From Mangrovactinospora gilvigrisea (GTDB lineage: Bacteria > Actinomycetota > Actinomycetes > Streptomycetales > Streptomycetaceae): 64,000 nucleotides of DNA. The notes beneath the pieces were generated by a model. The model was given only the letters and a program-made list of their open reading frames with translations. It ran no database searches and had not been told where the DNA came from. A program made the translations under genes and the position numbers. Shown here piece after piece: positions 17,209 to 26,852 of the stretch (within the stretch, counting starts at the first letter, position 1; each line of letters begins with the position of its first letter). The stretch is from assembly GCF_001879105.1 (NCBI RefSeq), contig NZ_MLCF01000043.1, positions 1-64,000 of the forward strand, given 5' to 3'.

Positions 17209-18639
17209 ATGCACCACCTGAGCCTCAGGGACCTCGGCGACGCGCTCCGCGGGAACGCGCTGACGCCGACGGAGCTCACCGAGCACTACCTCGCCCGCAT
17301 CGACCGCCTCGACGAGGCGGTCGGCGCGTTCCTCACCGTCACCCCCACCGCCGCCCGTGCCGCGGCGAAGGCCGCGGAGGAGCGGCTGGCGAGGACCGCC
17401 GACCCGCACCCCCTGCTGGGCATCCCCGTCGCCGTCAAGGACCTCACCCCCGTCGCCGGCCACCGCCACACCTCCGGGTCCGCCGCCTTCGCCGACCGCA
17501 CCGCGACGACCACCGCCCACGTCGCCGCGCTCCTCCTGGACCGCGCCGGCATGCCCCTGCTCGGCAAGACCTCCGCCCCCGAGTTCGGCTGCCCCGCCTA
17601 CACCGAGCCCGGCTTCGCCCCGCCCGCGCGCAGCCCCTTCGACCCCACCCGCTCCGCCGGAGGCTCCAGCGGGGGCGCCGCCGCGGCCGTCGCCGCCGGC
17701 CTGGTGCCGGCCGCGCACGGCAGCGACGGCGGCGGCAGCCTCCGCATCCCGGCCGCAGCCTGCGGAATCGTCGGGTTCAAGCCCAGCCGCGGACGCGTCA
17801 GCCCCGCGCCCGGCGGCGACCCCACCGGCCTCACCGTCGCCGGCCCGCTGGCCCGCTCCGTCCGCGACGCCGCGCTGCTGCTGGACGCGATGGCCGTCCC
17901 CGCGCCCGGCGACCCGTACGCCGCCCCGCCCCTCCCGCCCGGCGCGACCTTCGCCGCCCTCACCGAGCGCGCCCCCGCGCACCTGCGGATCGCCGCCTGG
18001 ACGGACACCGGCCTGCCCGGCGTCGCCCCCGCCCCGGAGGTCCTCGCCGCGCACCGCGGCACCGTCGCGCTGCTGCGCGACCTGGGCCACACCGTCGAGG
18101 AGCTTCCCCGCGCCCCGCTCACCGCCGCCGACCGGGACGGCTTCGCCGCGCTCTGGGGCGCACTCGCCGCTTCCGTGCCGGTGCCGGACGGCGCCGAGGA
18201 GCTGCTGATGCCGCTCACCCGCTGGCTGCGGCAGCGCGGACGGGCCGTCAGCGGCACCGACTGGATCGCCGCGTTGGACGCCATGCAGACGACCGCCCGC
18301 ACCATCGTGCGCGCCGTCGACGGCTACGACGCGGTCCTCACCCCGGCGCTCGCCGCGCTCCCCGCGAAGGTCGGCGCGCTGCGCAACGACGACGACCCGG
18401 CCGCCGACTTCGACGCGCAGACGGCGTACACGCCGTACACCGCGCCGTGGAACTGGACGGGCTGGCCGGCCGTGGCGCTCCCGCTGCACTGGACGGACCC
18501 GACCCCGACGGCGCCGTCCGGCCTGCCCGTCGCGGCGCAACTCGCCGCCCCGCACGGCGCGGACGCGCGGCTGCTGGCGCTGGCGGCGCAGCTGGAGGAG
18601 GCCCGGCCGTGGGCGGCCAGGCGCCCGGTCGTGCACTGA
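17209..18639 (+). CDS. Amidase signature family hydrolase
   Basis: This 476-residue amidase has the Ser-cisSer-Lys triad visible as VAVKDL (Lys near residue 78), SAGGSSGGAAAAVAAG (cis-Ser) and GSDGGGSLRIPAA (nucleophile Ser), followed by GIVGFKPSRGRVS. Family members hydrolyse small amides or act as GatA-like subunits. The absence of gatB/gatC nearby and the divergent C-terminus favour a stand-alone amidase of unknown substrate. The start ATG 17209 has no SD. TACCGT ends 7 nt before it, so a leaderless transcript is likely. The ORF extends upstream without a stop, but that extension overlaps the divergent GH84 gene and is rejected. Confidence 0.87.
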   Translation: MHHLSLRDLGDALRGNALTPTELTEHYLARIDRLDEAVGAFLTVTPTAARAAAKAAEERLARTADPHPLLGIPVAVKDLTPVAGHRHTSGSAAFADRTATTTAHVAALLLDRAGMPLLGKTSAPEFGCPAYTEPGFAPPARSPFDPTRSAGGSSGGAAAAVAAGLVPAAHGSDGGGSLRIPAAACGIVGFKPSRGRVSPAPGGDPTGLTVAGPLARSVRDAALLLDAMAVPAPGDPYAAPPLPPGATFAALTERAPAHLRIAAWTDTGLPGVAPAPEVLAAHRGTVALLRDLGHTVEELPRAPLTAADRDGFAALWGALAASVPVPDGAEELLMPLTRWLRQRGRAVSGTDWIAALDAMQTTARTIVRAVDGYDAVLTPALAALPAKVGALRNDDDPAADFDAQTAYTPYTAPWNWTGWPAVALPLHWTDPTPTAPSGLPVAAQLAAPHGADARLLALAAQLEEARPWAARRPVVH

Positions 18640-18747
18640 CGCCCCCGCGCGATCCGACCGCCCGTCAGAACCCCCGCGGCGCCCCGCGCCGCCGCCCGCG
18701 GCGATTCGCCCCTACCCCGGGACCTCCGCGGCGGTCACACTGACCGC

Positions 18748-20826
18748 GTGGTCGAACCCCATTTCGCGCCCGTTCCCGAGGACCTGGCCGCCCTCGCGGC
18801 CGAACACGGCGTCGCCACCGCGTACCGCGCCGCGGGCGACCGGCACACGCACGTCTCCGCGACGGCCGTCCGCCACGCGCTCGCCGCGCTCGGCGTCGAC
18901 CCCGACGCCCCGCCCGCGCGCCGCAGACGGCGCCGCCCCGACCCCGGCGCGCTGCCCGCGTGCCTCGCCGGCCGCGCCGGCCGGGCCGTCCCCCTCCCCG
19001 ACGGCAGCACCGCGCCGCTGCGGCTCCGCCTGGAGGACGGCACCGTCCGCGACCTCCCCGCCGGGACCACCGCGCTGCCCCCGGACCTGCCGCCCGGCTA
19101 CCACGCCCTCGCCACCCCCGTCGACGAGGCGCCGCTGATCGTCGCCCCCGCGCGCCTCGCGCCGCCGCCCCGCGCCTGGGGATGGCTCGCGCAGCTCTAC
19201 TCCGTCCTGTCGCACCGCTCCTGGGGCATGGGCGACCTCGCCGACCTCGCCGAGCTGGCGTCCTGGGCCGGCGCCGCCGGCGCCGGCTTCGTCCAGATCA
19301 ACCCGCTGCACGCCGCGCCTCCCACCCCGTCGGCCGACCCGTCCCCGTACCGGCCGGCCACCCGCGCCTTCCCCGACCCCGTCTACCTCGCCGTCGACCG
19401 CATCCCCGAGGCCGACGCCCTGCCGCCCGCGCACCGCGCCCGCCTGGACCAGCTCGCCGAGCAGGCCGCCGCCTACCGGCACGCCGTGCTGCTCCCCAAC
19501 GACCTCGGCGACACCCAGCAGCTGATCAACCGCGACGCGGTCTGGCGGATCAAGCGCGAGGCCCTCACCCTGCTGCACGCCGCCCCCCGCGGCGACGCCC
19601 GCGAGGCCGCCTACCGCGCCTACCTGGACGAGGCCGGCCCCCGCCTCACCGACCACGCCACCTGGTGCGCGCTCACCGAGGCGCACGGCCCCGACTTCCG
19701 CGCGTGGCCCGCCGGCCTGCGCGAACCCGGCTCCACCGACACCGTCCGGTTCCGCACCGCGCACCCCGTCTCCGTCGATTTCCACCGCTGGCTCGCCTGG
19801 CTGACGGACACCCAGCTCGCCGAGGCGCAGCACGCCGCACGCGCCGCCGGCATGCCGCTCGGCGTCGTCCACGACCTCGCCGTCGGCGCCCACCCGGACG
19901 GCTCCGACGCCTGGGCGCTCGGCGGGCCCGGCGGGGTGATCGCGGAGCGGACCTCGATCGGCTCGCCGCCGGACGCCTTCAACCCGCACGGCCAGAACTG
20001 GGGCCTGCCGCCGTGGCGGCCGGACGCGCTCGCCCGCACCGGCTACGCGCCGTTCCGCGACCTGATCCGCCGCGCGCTGCGGCACGCCGGCGGGCTGCGC
20101 GTCGACCATGTGATGGGGCTCTTCCGGCTGTGGTGGATCCCCGACGGCGAGCCGCCCACCCACGGCACCTACGTCCACTACGACCACGACGCGCTGCTCG
20201 GCGTGCTGGCGATCGAGGCGGAGCGCGCCGGCGCGGCCGTCATCGGCGAGGACCTCGGCACCGTCGAGCCGGCCGTCCGCCGCGAGCTCGCCGACCGGGG
20301 GATCCTCGGCACCGGCGTGCTCTGGTTCGAACGCGCCTACGAGACGGACGGGCATCCCAAGCGCCCCGAGGAGTGGCGCGAGCTGTGCCTCGCCACCCTG
20401 ACGACCCATGACCTGCCCAGCACCGCCGCCCGCCTGACGGGCGACCACCTGGCGCTCCGCCACCGCCTCGGCCTGCTCCCCGGCGACCTGTCCGCCGAGC
20501 GCGCCGAGGACGCCGCCGACCGCGAGGAGTGGCTCGACCTGCTGCGCGAGCTGGGGCTGCTCGACAAGCGGGAGACGGGGGAGGAGGAGCAGGTCCTCGC
20601 CCTGCACCGGTTCCTGCGCCGGACGCCGGCCCGGCTCACCGGGGCCTGGCTCCCGGACGCGACCGGCGACCGCCGCCCGCAGAACCTGCCGGGGACGGTG
20701 GACGAGTACCCCAACTGGCGGCTGCCGATGGCCGATCCCCGGGGGCGTCCCGTCACCCTGGACGAACTGCGCCTCTCGCCGCGGGCGTCCCGCCTCGTCG
20801 AGGCCCTCAACAGGGACGCGCCCTGA
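18748..20826 (+). CDS. malQ: 4-alpha-glucanotransferase (amylomaltase)
   Basis: This 692-residue GH77 enzyme disproportionates maltodextrins. The catalytic regions are in order: GLRVDHVMGLFRLWWIP (nucleophile Asp, loop with RLWW), AAVIGEDLGTV (acid/base Glu), and TLTTHDLPSTAARLTG (transition-state Asp). The N-terminal extension of about 140 residues is typical of the long actinobacterial/E. coli MalQ form. The GTG start has CACACT ending 6 nt upstream and no SD, which fits the leaderless pattern. It lies 108 bp after the amidase gene on the same strand, probably with its own promoter. No other maltose gene is nearby. Confidence 0.93.
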   Translation: MVEPHFAPVPEDLAALAAEHGVATAYRAAGDRHTHVSATAVRHALAALGVDPDAPPARRRRRRPDPGALPACLAGRAGRAVPLPDGSTAPLRLRLEDGTVRDLPAGTTALPPDLPPGYHALATPVDEAPLIVAPARLAPPPRAWGWLAQLYSVLSHRSWGMGDLADLAELASWAGAAGAGFVQINPLHAAPPTPSADPSPYRPATRAFPDPVYLAVDRIPEADALPPAHRARLDQLAEQAAAYRHAVLLPNDLGDTQQLINRDAVWRIKREALTLLHAAPRGDAREAAYRAYLDEAGPRLTDHATWCALTEAHGPDFRAWPAGLREPGSTDTVRFRTAHPVSVDFHRWLAWLTDTQLAEAQHAARAAGMPLGVVHDLAVGAHPDGSDAWALGGPGGVIAERTSIGSPPDAFNPHGQNWGLPPWRPDALARTGYAPFRDLIRRALRHAGGLRVDHVMGLFRLWWIPDGEPPTHGTYVHYDHDALLGVLAIEAERAGAAVIGEDLGTVEPAVRRELADRGILGTGVLWFERAYETDGHPKRPEEWRELCLATLTTHDLPSTAARLTGDHLALRHRLGLLPGDLSAERAEDAADREEWLDLLRELGLLDKRETGEEEQVLALHRFLRRTPARLTGAWLPDATGDRRPQNLPGTVDEYPNWRLPMADPRGRPVTLDELRLSPRASRLVEALNRDAP

Positions 20827-20876
20827 ATGGGGGACCCGACGGGCCGGGTCGCGGGCCGGTTCGCTACGGTATTGCT

Positions 20877-21161
20877 GTGATCAAGAGGAATGCTGCGGCC
20901 GCCCGCTCCGCCGAAGACCGGGCCGGCACCGCGACCAGCCGGAGGACGGCGCTGCGCGCCGGAGCGGTCGCGGCCGGTACCACCATCGCGATGGCTCTCT
21001 CCTCCCCCGCCTTCGCGCTGATCCACGACGACGGCGAGGACCCGGGCCCCGGCCTGGGCGTCGGCGCCACGCTGGGGCTCTTCGTGGGCCTCCCGCTGGT
21101 CATCTTCCTGTTCATCGCCGGCCTGGTGATGCTCTTCTCCAAGAAGCCCGGCAAGAACTGA
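20877..21161 (+). CDS. Small exported/membrane protein, unknown function
   Basis: This 94-residue protein starts at GTG 20877, with TACGGT ending 6 nt before it (leaderless type). The N-terminus contains SRRTALRAGAVAAGTTIAMA and ends in SSPAFA, which looks like a twin-arginine-style or Sec signal peptide (residues 20-46). A short acidic stretch (HDDGEDPGPG) is followed by one transmembrane helix at about 62-86 (LGLFVGLPLVIFLFIAGLVML) and a basic SKKPGKN tail. It could be a bitopic membrane protein with a tiny extracytoplasmic loop. I cannot assign a function. Confidence 0.65.
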   Translation: MIKRNAAAARSAEDRAGTATSRRTALRAGAVAAGTTIAMALSSPAFALIHDDGEDPGPGLGVGATLGLFVGLPLVIFLFIAGLVMLFSKKPGKN

Positions 21162-21170
21162 CCCCGCACC

Positions 21171-21227
21171 AACCCCGAGCACCCCACCGCGGCCAGGCGC
21201 AGCCTGGCGGGTGGGGTGCTCGGGGTT
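21171..21227. terminator. Bidirectional terminator, 18-bp perfect stem
   Basis: AACCCCGAGCACCCCACC (21171-21188) pairs perfectly with 21210-21227, and a smaller CCAGGC/GCCTGG hairpin lies in the loop. It separates the convergent small membrane protein gene and pepN. There is no T-run. Confidence 0.85.
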
Positions 21228-21243
21228 CGGGGCGGCACACCTG

Positions 21244-23841
21244 TCACCCCGCGGCGCGGTCACGCTCCTGCGCCCGCAGCGCACGGGCGACACCGTCCCG
21301 CGACTCCGAGACCAGGCGCCGCAGCGCCGCGGGCGCCTCGGCCGCCGTCTCCGCCAGCCACGCATCCGTCCGCGCCAGCGTCTCCGCCCGCACCTGCATC
21401 GACGGGTACAGCCCGATCACGATCTGCTGCGCCATGTCGTTGCCCCGCGTCCGCCACACGTCCAGCAGCGACGCGAAGTACCGCTCGGTGAACCGCTCCA
21501 GCAGCTCCCGCTGGTCCGGCTGGACGAAGCCCATGATGACGGCCTCCTGCAGCGCGTTCGGCAGCTCGTTGCCGTCCACCACCGACGCCCAGGCCTCCTC
21601 CTTCGCCTCCGCGGTCGGACGCGCCGCCAGACAGCCCGCCGCATGCCGCTCGCCGGCCGCCGTCGCGTCCCGGGCCAGCTCCGCGTCGACCGCGTCGCCG
21701 TCCAGGACGCCGGTGGCCACCAGCCGCTCCAGCAGCTCCCAGCGCAGCTCGGTGTCGATCTCCAGGCCGTCCACCGAGGCGGTGCCGTCCAGCAGGCCGC
21801 GCAGCAGCGCCAGCTGATCGTCCGTCCGGGCCACCGCGGAGAACGCCCGCGCCCAGGCCAGCTGGTGGTCGCTGCCCGCCGGCGCCGACCGCAGCAGCCC
21901 CAGCGCCGCATCCGCCCACTCCGCCAGGCCCTCCGGCCGGTACGCCGGGTCGGCGTACAGCTCCAGGGCGAGCTTGGTGTTGCGCTGCAGCGACTGCACC
22001 ACGCCGATGTCGGACTCCGAGCCGACCCCCGACAGCACCAGCCGCAGGTAGTCGCGGGCGGCCAGCTCGCCGTCCCGCGTCATGTCCCACGCCGCCGACC
22101 AGCACAGCGCGCGCGGCAGCGGGTCCTCGAAGGCGCCCAGCGCGGCGGTGACCACGGCCAGCGACCGCTCGTCGAGCCGCACCTTGGCGTACGTCAGGTC
22201 GTCGTCGTTGAGCAGGATCACGTCCGGCCGCAGGCCCTTGCCGGCCACCGGCACCTCGGTGCGCGGCCCGTCGATGTCCAGCTCGACGCGGTCGGCGCGG
22301 CGCAGCCGGCCGTCCTCCTCGCGGCGGTAGAAGCCGACGGCGACGCGGTGCGGGCGCAGCACCGACTGGCCCTTGGCGCCCTGCGGGAGCGGCGGCGCCT
22401 CCTGGAGGACCGCCAGCGAGGCGAGCGAGCCGTCCTCGGCCCACACCGGCTCCGGGCGCAGCACATTGATGCCGGCCGTCTCCAGCCACGCCTTGGACCA
22501 GGCCTTCAGATCGCGGCCGGAGGTCTCCTCCAGCGCGGAGAGCAGGTCGACGAGGCGGGTGTTGGCCCAGGCGTGGCGCTTGAAGTAGCGGCGCACGCCG
22601 GCGAAGAACTCCTCCTGCCCGACGTAGGCCACCAGCTGCTTGAGGACGGAGGCGCCCTTGGCATAGGTGATGCCGTCGAAGTTGACCAGGACGTCGTCCA
22701 GGTCGCGGATCTCCGCCATGATCGGGTGGGTGGAGGGCAGCTGGTCCTGCCGGTAGGCCCACGCCTTCTCCTGGTTGGCGAAGGTCGTCCAGGCGCCCGG
22801 CCACAGGCCCGGCGCCTCGGAGAGCGCCAGCACGCTGGTGTAGGTGGCGAACGACTCGTTGAGCCAGAGGTCGTTCCACCACTCCATGGTCACCAGGTCG
22901 CCGAACCACATGTGGGCCAGCTCGTGCAGGATCGTCTCGGCGCGGCCCTCGTAGGCGGCGTCCGTCACCCGGGAGCGGAAGACGTACTGGTCGCGGATGG
23001 TGACCGCGCCCGCGTTCTCCATCGCGCCGGCGTTGAACTCCGGCACGAACAGCTGGTCGTACTTGGCGAACGGGTACGGGTGGTCGAATTTCTCCTGGAA
23101 GTGGTCGAACCCGGTCCTGGTGACGCGGAAGACCTCCTCGGCGTCGAGGAACTCCGCCAGCGAGGGCCGGCAGTAGACGCCCAGCGGCACCTCCACCGGG
23201 GTGCCGTCGGCGGCCGTGCCCCGGTAGACGTCCCGCGCCACGTGGTACGGCCCGGCGATCAGCGCGGTGATGTAGGTGGAGATCCGCGGCGTCGGCTCGA
23301 AGACCCAGGTGCGCGTCCCGTCCTTGGCGACGGGCTCCGGCGCGGGGGAGTTGCTGACGACCTGCCAGCCGGCCGGGGCCGTCACCGTGAAGGCGAAGAC
23401 GGCCTTGAGGTCGGGCTGCTCGAAGGAGGCGAAGACCCGGCGGGCGTCCGGCACCTCGAACTGCGTGTAGAGGTAGGTCTGCTTGTCGACCGGGTCGACG
23501 AAGCGGTGCAGGCCCTCGCCGGTGTTGGTGTAGGCGCAGTCGGCGACCACCCGCAGGGTGTTCTCGGCGGCCAGCCCGTCCAGCGCGATCCGGCTGTCGG
23601 CGAAGGCCTCGGCCGCGTCCAGCGCCCGGCCGTTGAGGACCACCTCGCGGACGGCCGGCGCCACCAGGTCGATGAAGGTGGCGGCGCCCGGCTCGGCGCA
23701 GCGGAACCGCACCTCGGTCACCGAGCGGAAGGTGCCGCCCTCCTCGGCGCCGGAGATGTCCAGCTCCACGTCGTAGGAGTCGACCTCCAGCAGGCGGGCC
23801 CGCTCCCGGGCCTCCTCGCGGGTCAGATTCGTGCCGGGCAC
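21244..23841 (-). CDS. pepN: Aminopeptidase N, first paralog
   Basis: This 865-residue M1 zinc metallopeptidase removes N-terminal residues from peptides in the cytosol. It has the exopeptidase motif GAMENAG, the zinc motif HELAH at 306-310 with the third ligand Glu in NDLWLNESFATY, and the downstream catalytic Tyr region. The C-terminal half is the helical ERAP1-like domain. It has no signal peptide (MPGTNLTREEARERARLLEV). Length matches Streptomyces PepN. A second paralog of nearly equal length lies at 26928-29519 in the same orientation, with two secreted-protein genes in between. It ends against a strong bidirectional terminator. Confidence 0.95.
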   Translation of the reverse strand: MPGTNLTREEARERARLLEVDSYDVELDISGAEEGGTFRSVTEVRFRCAEPGAATFIDLVAPAVREVVLNGRALDAAEAFADSRIALDGLAAENTLRVVADCAYTNTGEGLHRFVDPVDKQTYLYTQFEVPDARRVFASFEQPDLKAVFAFTVTAPAGWQVVSNSPAPEPVAKDGTRTWVFEPTPRISTYITALIAGPYHVARDVYRGTAADGTPVEVPLGVYCRPSLAEFLDAEEVFRVTRTGFDHFQEKFDHPYPFAKYDQLFVPEFNAGAMENAGAVTIRDQYVFRSRVTDAAYEGRAETILHELAHMWFGDLVTMEWWNDLWLNESFATYTSVLALSEAPGLWPGAWTTFANQEKAWAYRQDQLPSTHPIMAEIRDLDDVLVNFDGITYAKGASVLKQLVAYVGQEEFFAGVRRYFKRHAWANTRLVDLLSALEETSGRDLKAWSKAWLETAGINVLRPEPVWAEDGSLASLAVLQEAPPLPQGAKGQSVLRPHRVAVGFYRREEDGRLRRADRVELDIDGPRTEVPVAGKGLRPDVILLNDDDLTYAKVRLDERSLAVVTAALGAFEDPLPRALCWSAAWDMTRDGELAARDYLRLVLSGVGSESDIGVVQSLQRNTKLALELYADPAYRPEGLAEWADAALGLLRSAPAGSDHQLAWARAFSAVARTDDQLALLRGLLDGTASVDGLEIDTELRWELLERLVATGVLDGDAVDAELARDATAAGERHAAGCLAARPTAEAKEEAWASVVDGNELPNALQEAVIMGFVQPDQRELLERFTERYFASLLDVWRTRGNDMAQQIVIGLYPSMQVRAETLARTDAWLAETAAEAPAALRRLVSESRDGVARALRAQERDRAAG

Positions 23842-24034
23842 GGGTCTCCCTTCCCGATCATGCGATCGTCGTCATCGGCCCGGCCATCCTCGCATCAGCC
23901 GGCTTCCGGGCGCGCGCCGGTTCCGGGAGGTGCGGGGTCCGATTGGGGAGAAGCGCGCGGGCCCCTGTCGCGGCGGACGACCGCCGGGCATGCTGGGACC
24001 GACGTGACCATCCGTCATCATTCCGGGGGGAATC

Positions 24035-25159
24035 ATGACTGCCTTCACCAGGCGATCCCTGCTGTCCACGGCCGCCGCGGCGGGCGGCGCGGCACTGCTC
24101 GGCGCCACGGCCCGCCCGGCGGCGGCGGCGCCGAGCGCGGTGGCGCGGCCGATCGCCGTCCTCAAGTTGCCCCAGTACGCCCGCAGCTGCCTGTTCTCGC
24201 GGGACGGGCGGGTGCTGACCTTCGGCGTCAGCTACGAGAGCCGCCTGCTGGTCCCGTACGACGTGCGCCGCCGCACCCGGCCCCGGCGGCTGGCCGAGAT
24301 CCCGATGCCGACGCTGTACGGGTTGGAGTCCCCGCTGCGGACCGGCCGCGGCTCCACCGTGCTCTACGGCCACGACGGGGGCGCCGCGGTGGTCGACCTG
24401 CGCCGCCCGCTGCACCCGGCCGTGCTGAGCAGCATCAGCGCCTTCAGCCGGCCCACCTACGCGGTGCGGGCGGACGGCCGGCAGGCCGCCTTCCTGTTGC
24501 ACCAGCAGGGCGCCGCCGGCCATCTGGCCGTCTGGGACCTGTCCCGCCCTGCGGCGCCGCGCTCCCTCGGCGGGATCGGCTACGGGGACGGGATCCCGGA
24601 GGAGGCCGCCTACCTGGACGACCGCACCCTCGCCGTCCCGGTTGCCGCCCGGGTCGGCACCGACTACCTCGACCTCGTCGACCTGTCCGACCCGGCGAAG
24701 CCCGCCTCGCTGGACCGGCTGGACGTCTCCGCGTGGGCGCTGGCCTTCGAGCCGCGCAGCCGCGTGCTGGCCCTCTCCCGGCCGAACACGGCCAACGAGT
24801 CGGTCACCGGGCTGTATCGGGTGGTGCCCGCCCGCGGCGCGTCCCGCTACCGCCTCGTGCACCTCGCCGACCTCGGGAGCGGCCCGAGCGACTCCACCTC
24901 CACCCCGGTCTTCTCGCCGGACCGGCGGCTGCTGGCGGTCCCCACCGGGATGGGCCAGGTCTGGCTCTACGCGCCCCGGCCCGGCCACCGCTGGGGCCAG
25001 GGCGTCCCCGAGCTGCGCGGCGTCCTCGGCGGGCTGGCCGACGTCGACAGCGGCGCCGCCTACGCATACCCGAAGATCGACTTCTCGCCGGACGGCCGCA
25101 CCCTGTCCTCACTCGTCGAGGAGACCGCCGGCCTCTACGCCCTGGACCGCTACCGCTGA
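24035..25159 (+). CDS. Secreted beta-propeller (WD40-like) protein
   Basis: This 374-residue exported protein has an N-terminus MTAFTRRSLLSTAAAAGGAA carrying a twin-arginine-like pair and a hydrophobic core, with likely cleavage after residue 34 (AAAA). The mature part has repeated blade-like segments: CLFSRDGRVLTFGV, GRGSTVLYGHDGGAAVVDL, YAVRADGRQAAFLL, VFSPDRRLLAVPT and DFSPDGRTLSSLVE. No enzymatic motif is seen. A G-rich SD GGGGGGAA lies just before ATG 24035. It sits divergently from pepN and upstream of a sedolisin gene. Function is unknown; a scaffold or sensor in the envelope is possible. Confidence 0.75.
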   Translation: MTAFTRRSLLSTAAAAGGAALLGATARPAAAAPSAVARPIAVLKLPQYARSCLFSRDGRVLTFGVSYESRLLVPYDVRRRTRPRRLAEIPMPTLYGLESPLRTGRGSTVLYGHDGGAAVVDLRRPLHPAVLSSISAFSRPTYAVRADGRQAAFLLHQQGAAGHLAVWDLSRPAAPRSLGGIGYGDGIPEEAAYLDDRTLAVPVAARVGTDYLDLVDLSDPAKPASLDRLDVSAWALAFEPRSRVLALSRPNTANESVTGLYRVVPARGASRYRLVHLADLGSGPSDSTSTPVFSPDRRLLAVPTGMGQVWLYAPRPGHRWGQGVPELRGVLGGLADVDSGAAYAYPKIDFSPDGRTLSSLVEETAGLYALDRYR

Positions 25160-25270
25160 ATCCGGCGCTCCGGGTGTCGACTTGACGAGTATTTGACCGT
25201 ACGAGCCCCTGGAGACCGGTGGGGCGGCGCCTACACTCTGCGGCGACCTGATGACTGGGAGGTCCTCATC

Positions 25271-26845
25271 GTGCTGTCGACGCCCCGCGCCTTAGCGCGC
25301 GGACCCCGCCGGACCACCGCCCGGCTCGGGGTCCTCGCCCTGGCCCTCGCGGCCGCCGCCGGACCGGCGCTCGCCGCCTCCGGCGGCGCCCCGCCCACCG
25401 GAGGCCGCATCACCCTCACGGCGACCCCGGCCTACCCCGAACTCCGCCCGTCGGACTCCGACTACACCCAGCTCTCCGCCGGCACCACGCCGCCGACGCA
25501 GGCGCAGTGCGCCTCGGTGAAGCGGCGCTGCTTCACGCCCGCCTCCACCCGCGCCGCCTACAACACCGCCCCGCTGCTGAACGCGGGGACGGACGGCCGC
25601 GGCCAGACCATCGCGATCTTCGACTCGTACGGCAGCGACACCGTCGCCCACGACCTGCACGTCTACGACCAGGCGTTCGGCGTCGCCCCGCTGTGCGGCG
25701 AGGAGGGCGTCACCTGCGCCTCCGGGATGCCGACCTTCAACCGCCTCGCGCTGCAGGGCGACCCGGCCACCAAGGCACCGCCGCCCACCAGCAAGGGCCC
25801 GGGCCAGGAGGACAAGGCGGCCTGGGACCTGGAGGTGTCGCTGGACGTCGAGACGGCCCACGCGATGGCGCCCGGCGCCAACATCCTCCTGGTCACCACC
25901 CCGACCGCCGAGACCACCGGCGTGCAGGGCTTCCCCCAGATGATGGCCGCCGAGCGGTATGTGATCGAGCATCACCTGGCCACCGTCGTCTCGCAGTCGT
26001 TCGGCGCCGCCGAGGAGTCCTTCAACGGCGGCGGCGCGCTGGACAAGCTGCGCTCCACCTACAGCGAGGCGGCGGCCGCGGGCATCACCGTGCTGGCCTC
26101 CTCGGGCGACGGCGGCTCGGCGAACTCCGCCAAGGCGCCGGTGGGCAAGGGCGGCTCCACCATCCCCTACCCGACGGTGGGCTGGCCGGCGTCCGACCCG
26201 CTGGTGACCGGCGTCGGCGGCACCGACCTGTGCACCGACCCGAACGCGGCGGCGGGCGCCGGGCGCGTGGTGGACAGCGCCGACCAGCCGGCGGTCTGCG
26301 GCGCCAACGCGGGCCAGGGCGAGGTCGCCTGGACCGGCTCGGGCGGCGGCTACAGCCACCTGTTCGGCGCGCCGGCCTACCAGACGGGGACGCTCCCGGC
26401 GGGCAGCACCGCGGTGGGGGCGCAGCGCGGGGTGCCGGACGTGGCGCTGCAGGCGTCGCCGTCCACCGGTGCGCTGATCTACGTCTCGCTGCCCCCCGAC
26501 GGGCAGTCCGGCCTGAAGTGCGGCAGTGCGCCGTGCAGCACCGGGTGGTATGACATCGGCGGGACGTCGCTGGCGTGCCCGCAGTGGGCGGCGCTGGTCG
26601 CTCTCGCGGACCAGCTGAACGGCGGCAAGGGCCTGGGCCTCATCAACCCGGCGCTGTACCGGCTGTCCTCGAACGCGGCGACGTACCAGGCGGACTTCTA
26701 CGACGTCACCGCGGGCAACAACCAGACCGACGCGTCCATCCCCGGCTACGGCGCGACACCCGGCTGGGACCCGGTCACGGGCTTGGGCTCGCCCAACGCG
26801 GCCAAGCTCCTCCCGGACCTGGTCCAGGCGGTCAACGCCGGCTGA
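25271..26845 (+). CDS. S53 family serine-carboxyl peptidase (sedolisin)
   Basis: This 524-residue secreted protease has a signal peptide at 1-36 (RGPRRTTARLGVLALALAAA, cleavage after ALA). The S53 catalytic set is visible: E188 and D192 in WDLEVSLDVETAHAMAPGA, the oxyanion Asp D280 in VLASSGDGGSAN and nucleophile S433 in GGTSLACPQWAAL. The C-terminal calcium site region reads FYDVTAGNN ... GYGATPGWDPVTGLGSPNA. Sedolisins usually carry a prodomain of well over 100 residues. Here only about 50 residues separate the signal peptide from the peptidase domain. The start GTG 25271 has SD GGGAGG 8 nt upstream. It probably acts extracellularly at acidic pH. Confidence 0.9.
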   Translation: MLSTPRALARGPRRTTARLGVLALALAAAAGPALAASGGAPPTGGRITLTATPAYPELRPSDSDYTQLSAGTTPPTQAQCASVKRRCFTPASTRAAYNTAPLLNAGTDGRGQTIAIFDSYGSDTVAHDLHVYDQAFGVAPLCGEEGVTCASGMPTFNRLALQGDPATKAPPPTSKGPGQEDKAAWDLEVSLDVETAHAMAPGANILLVTTPTAETTGVQGFPQMMAAERYVIEHHLATVVSQSFGAAEESFNGGGALDKLRSTYSEAAAAGITVLASSGDGGSANSAKAPVGKGGSTIPYPTVGWPASDPLVTGVGGTDLCTDPNAAAGAGRVVDSADQPAVCGANAGQGEVAWTGSGGGYSHLFGAPAYQTGTLPAGSTAVGAQRGVPDVALQASPSTGALIYVSLPPDGQSGLKCGSAPCSTGWYDIGGTSLACPQWAALVALADQLNGGKGLGLINPALYRLSSNAATYQADFYDVTAGNNQTDASIPGYGATPGWDPVTGLGSPNAAKLLPDLVQAVNAG

Positions 26846-26852
26846 CCCCCCG

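Noticed and set aside
13246-18636. 1796-codon minus-strand open frame
   Set aside because: It spans the amidase antisense and the GH84 gene in the wrong frame; low-complexity translation.
21211-25185. 1324-codon plus-strand open frame
   Set aside because: Antisense to pepN in its first part and out of frame with the propeller gene in the second.
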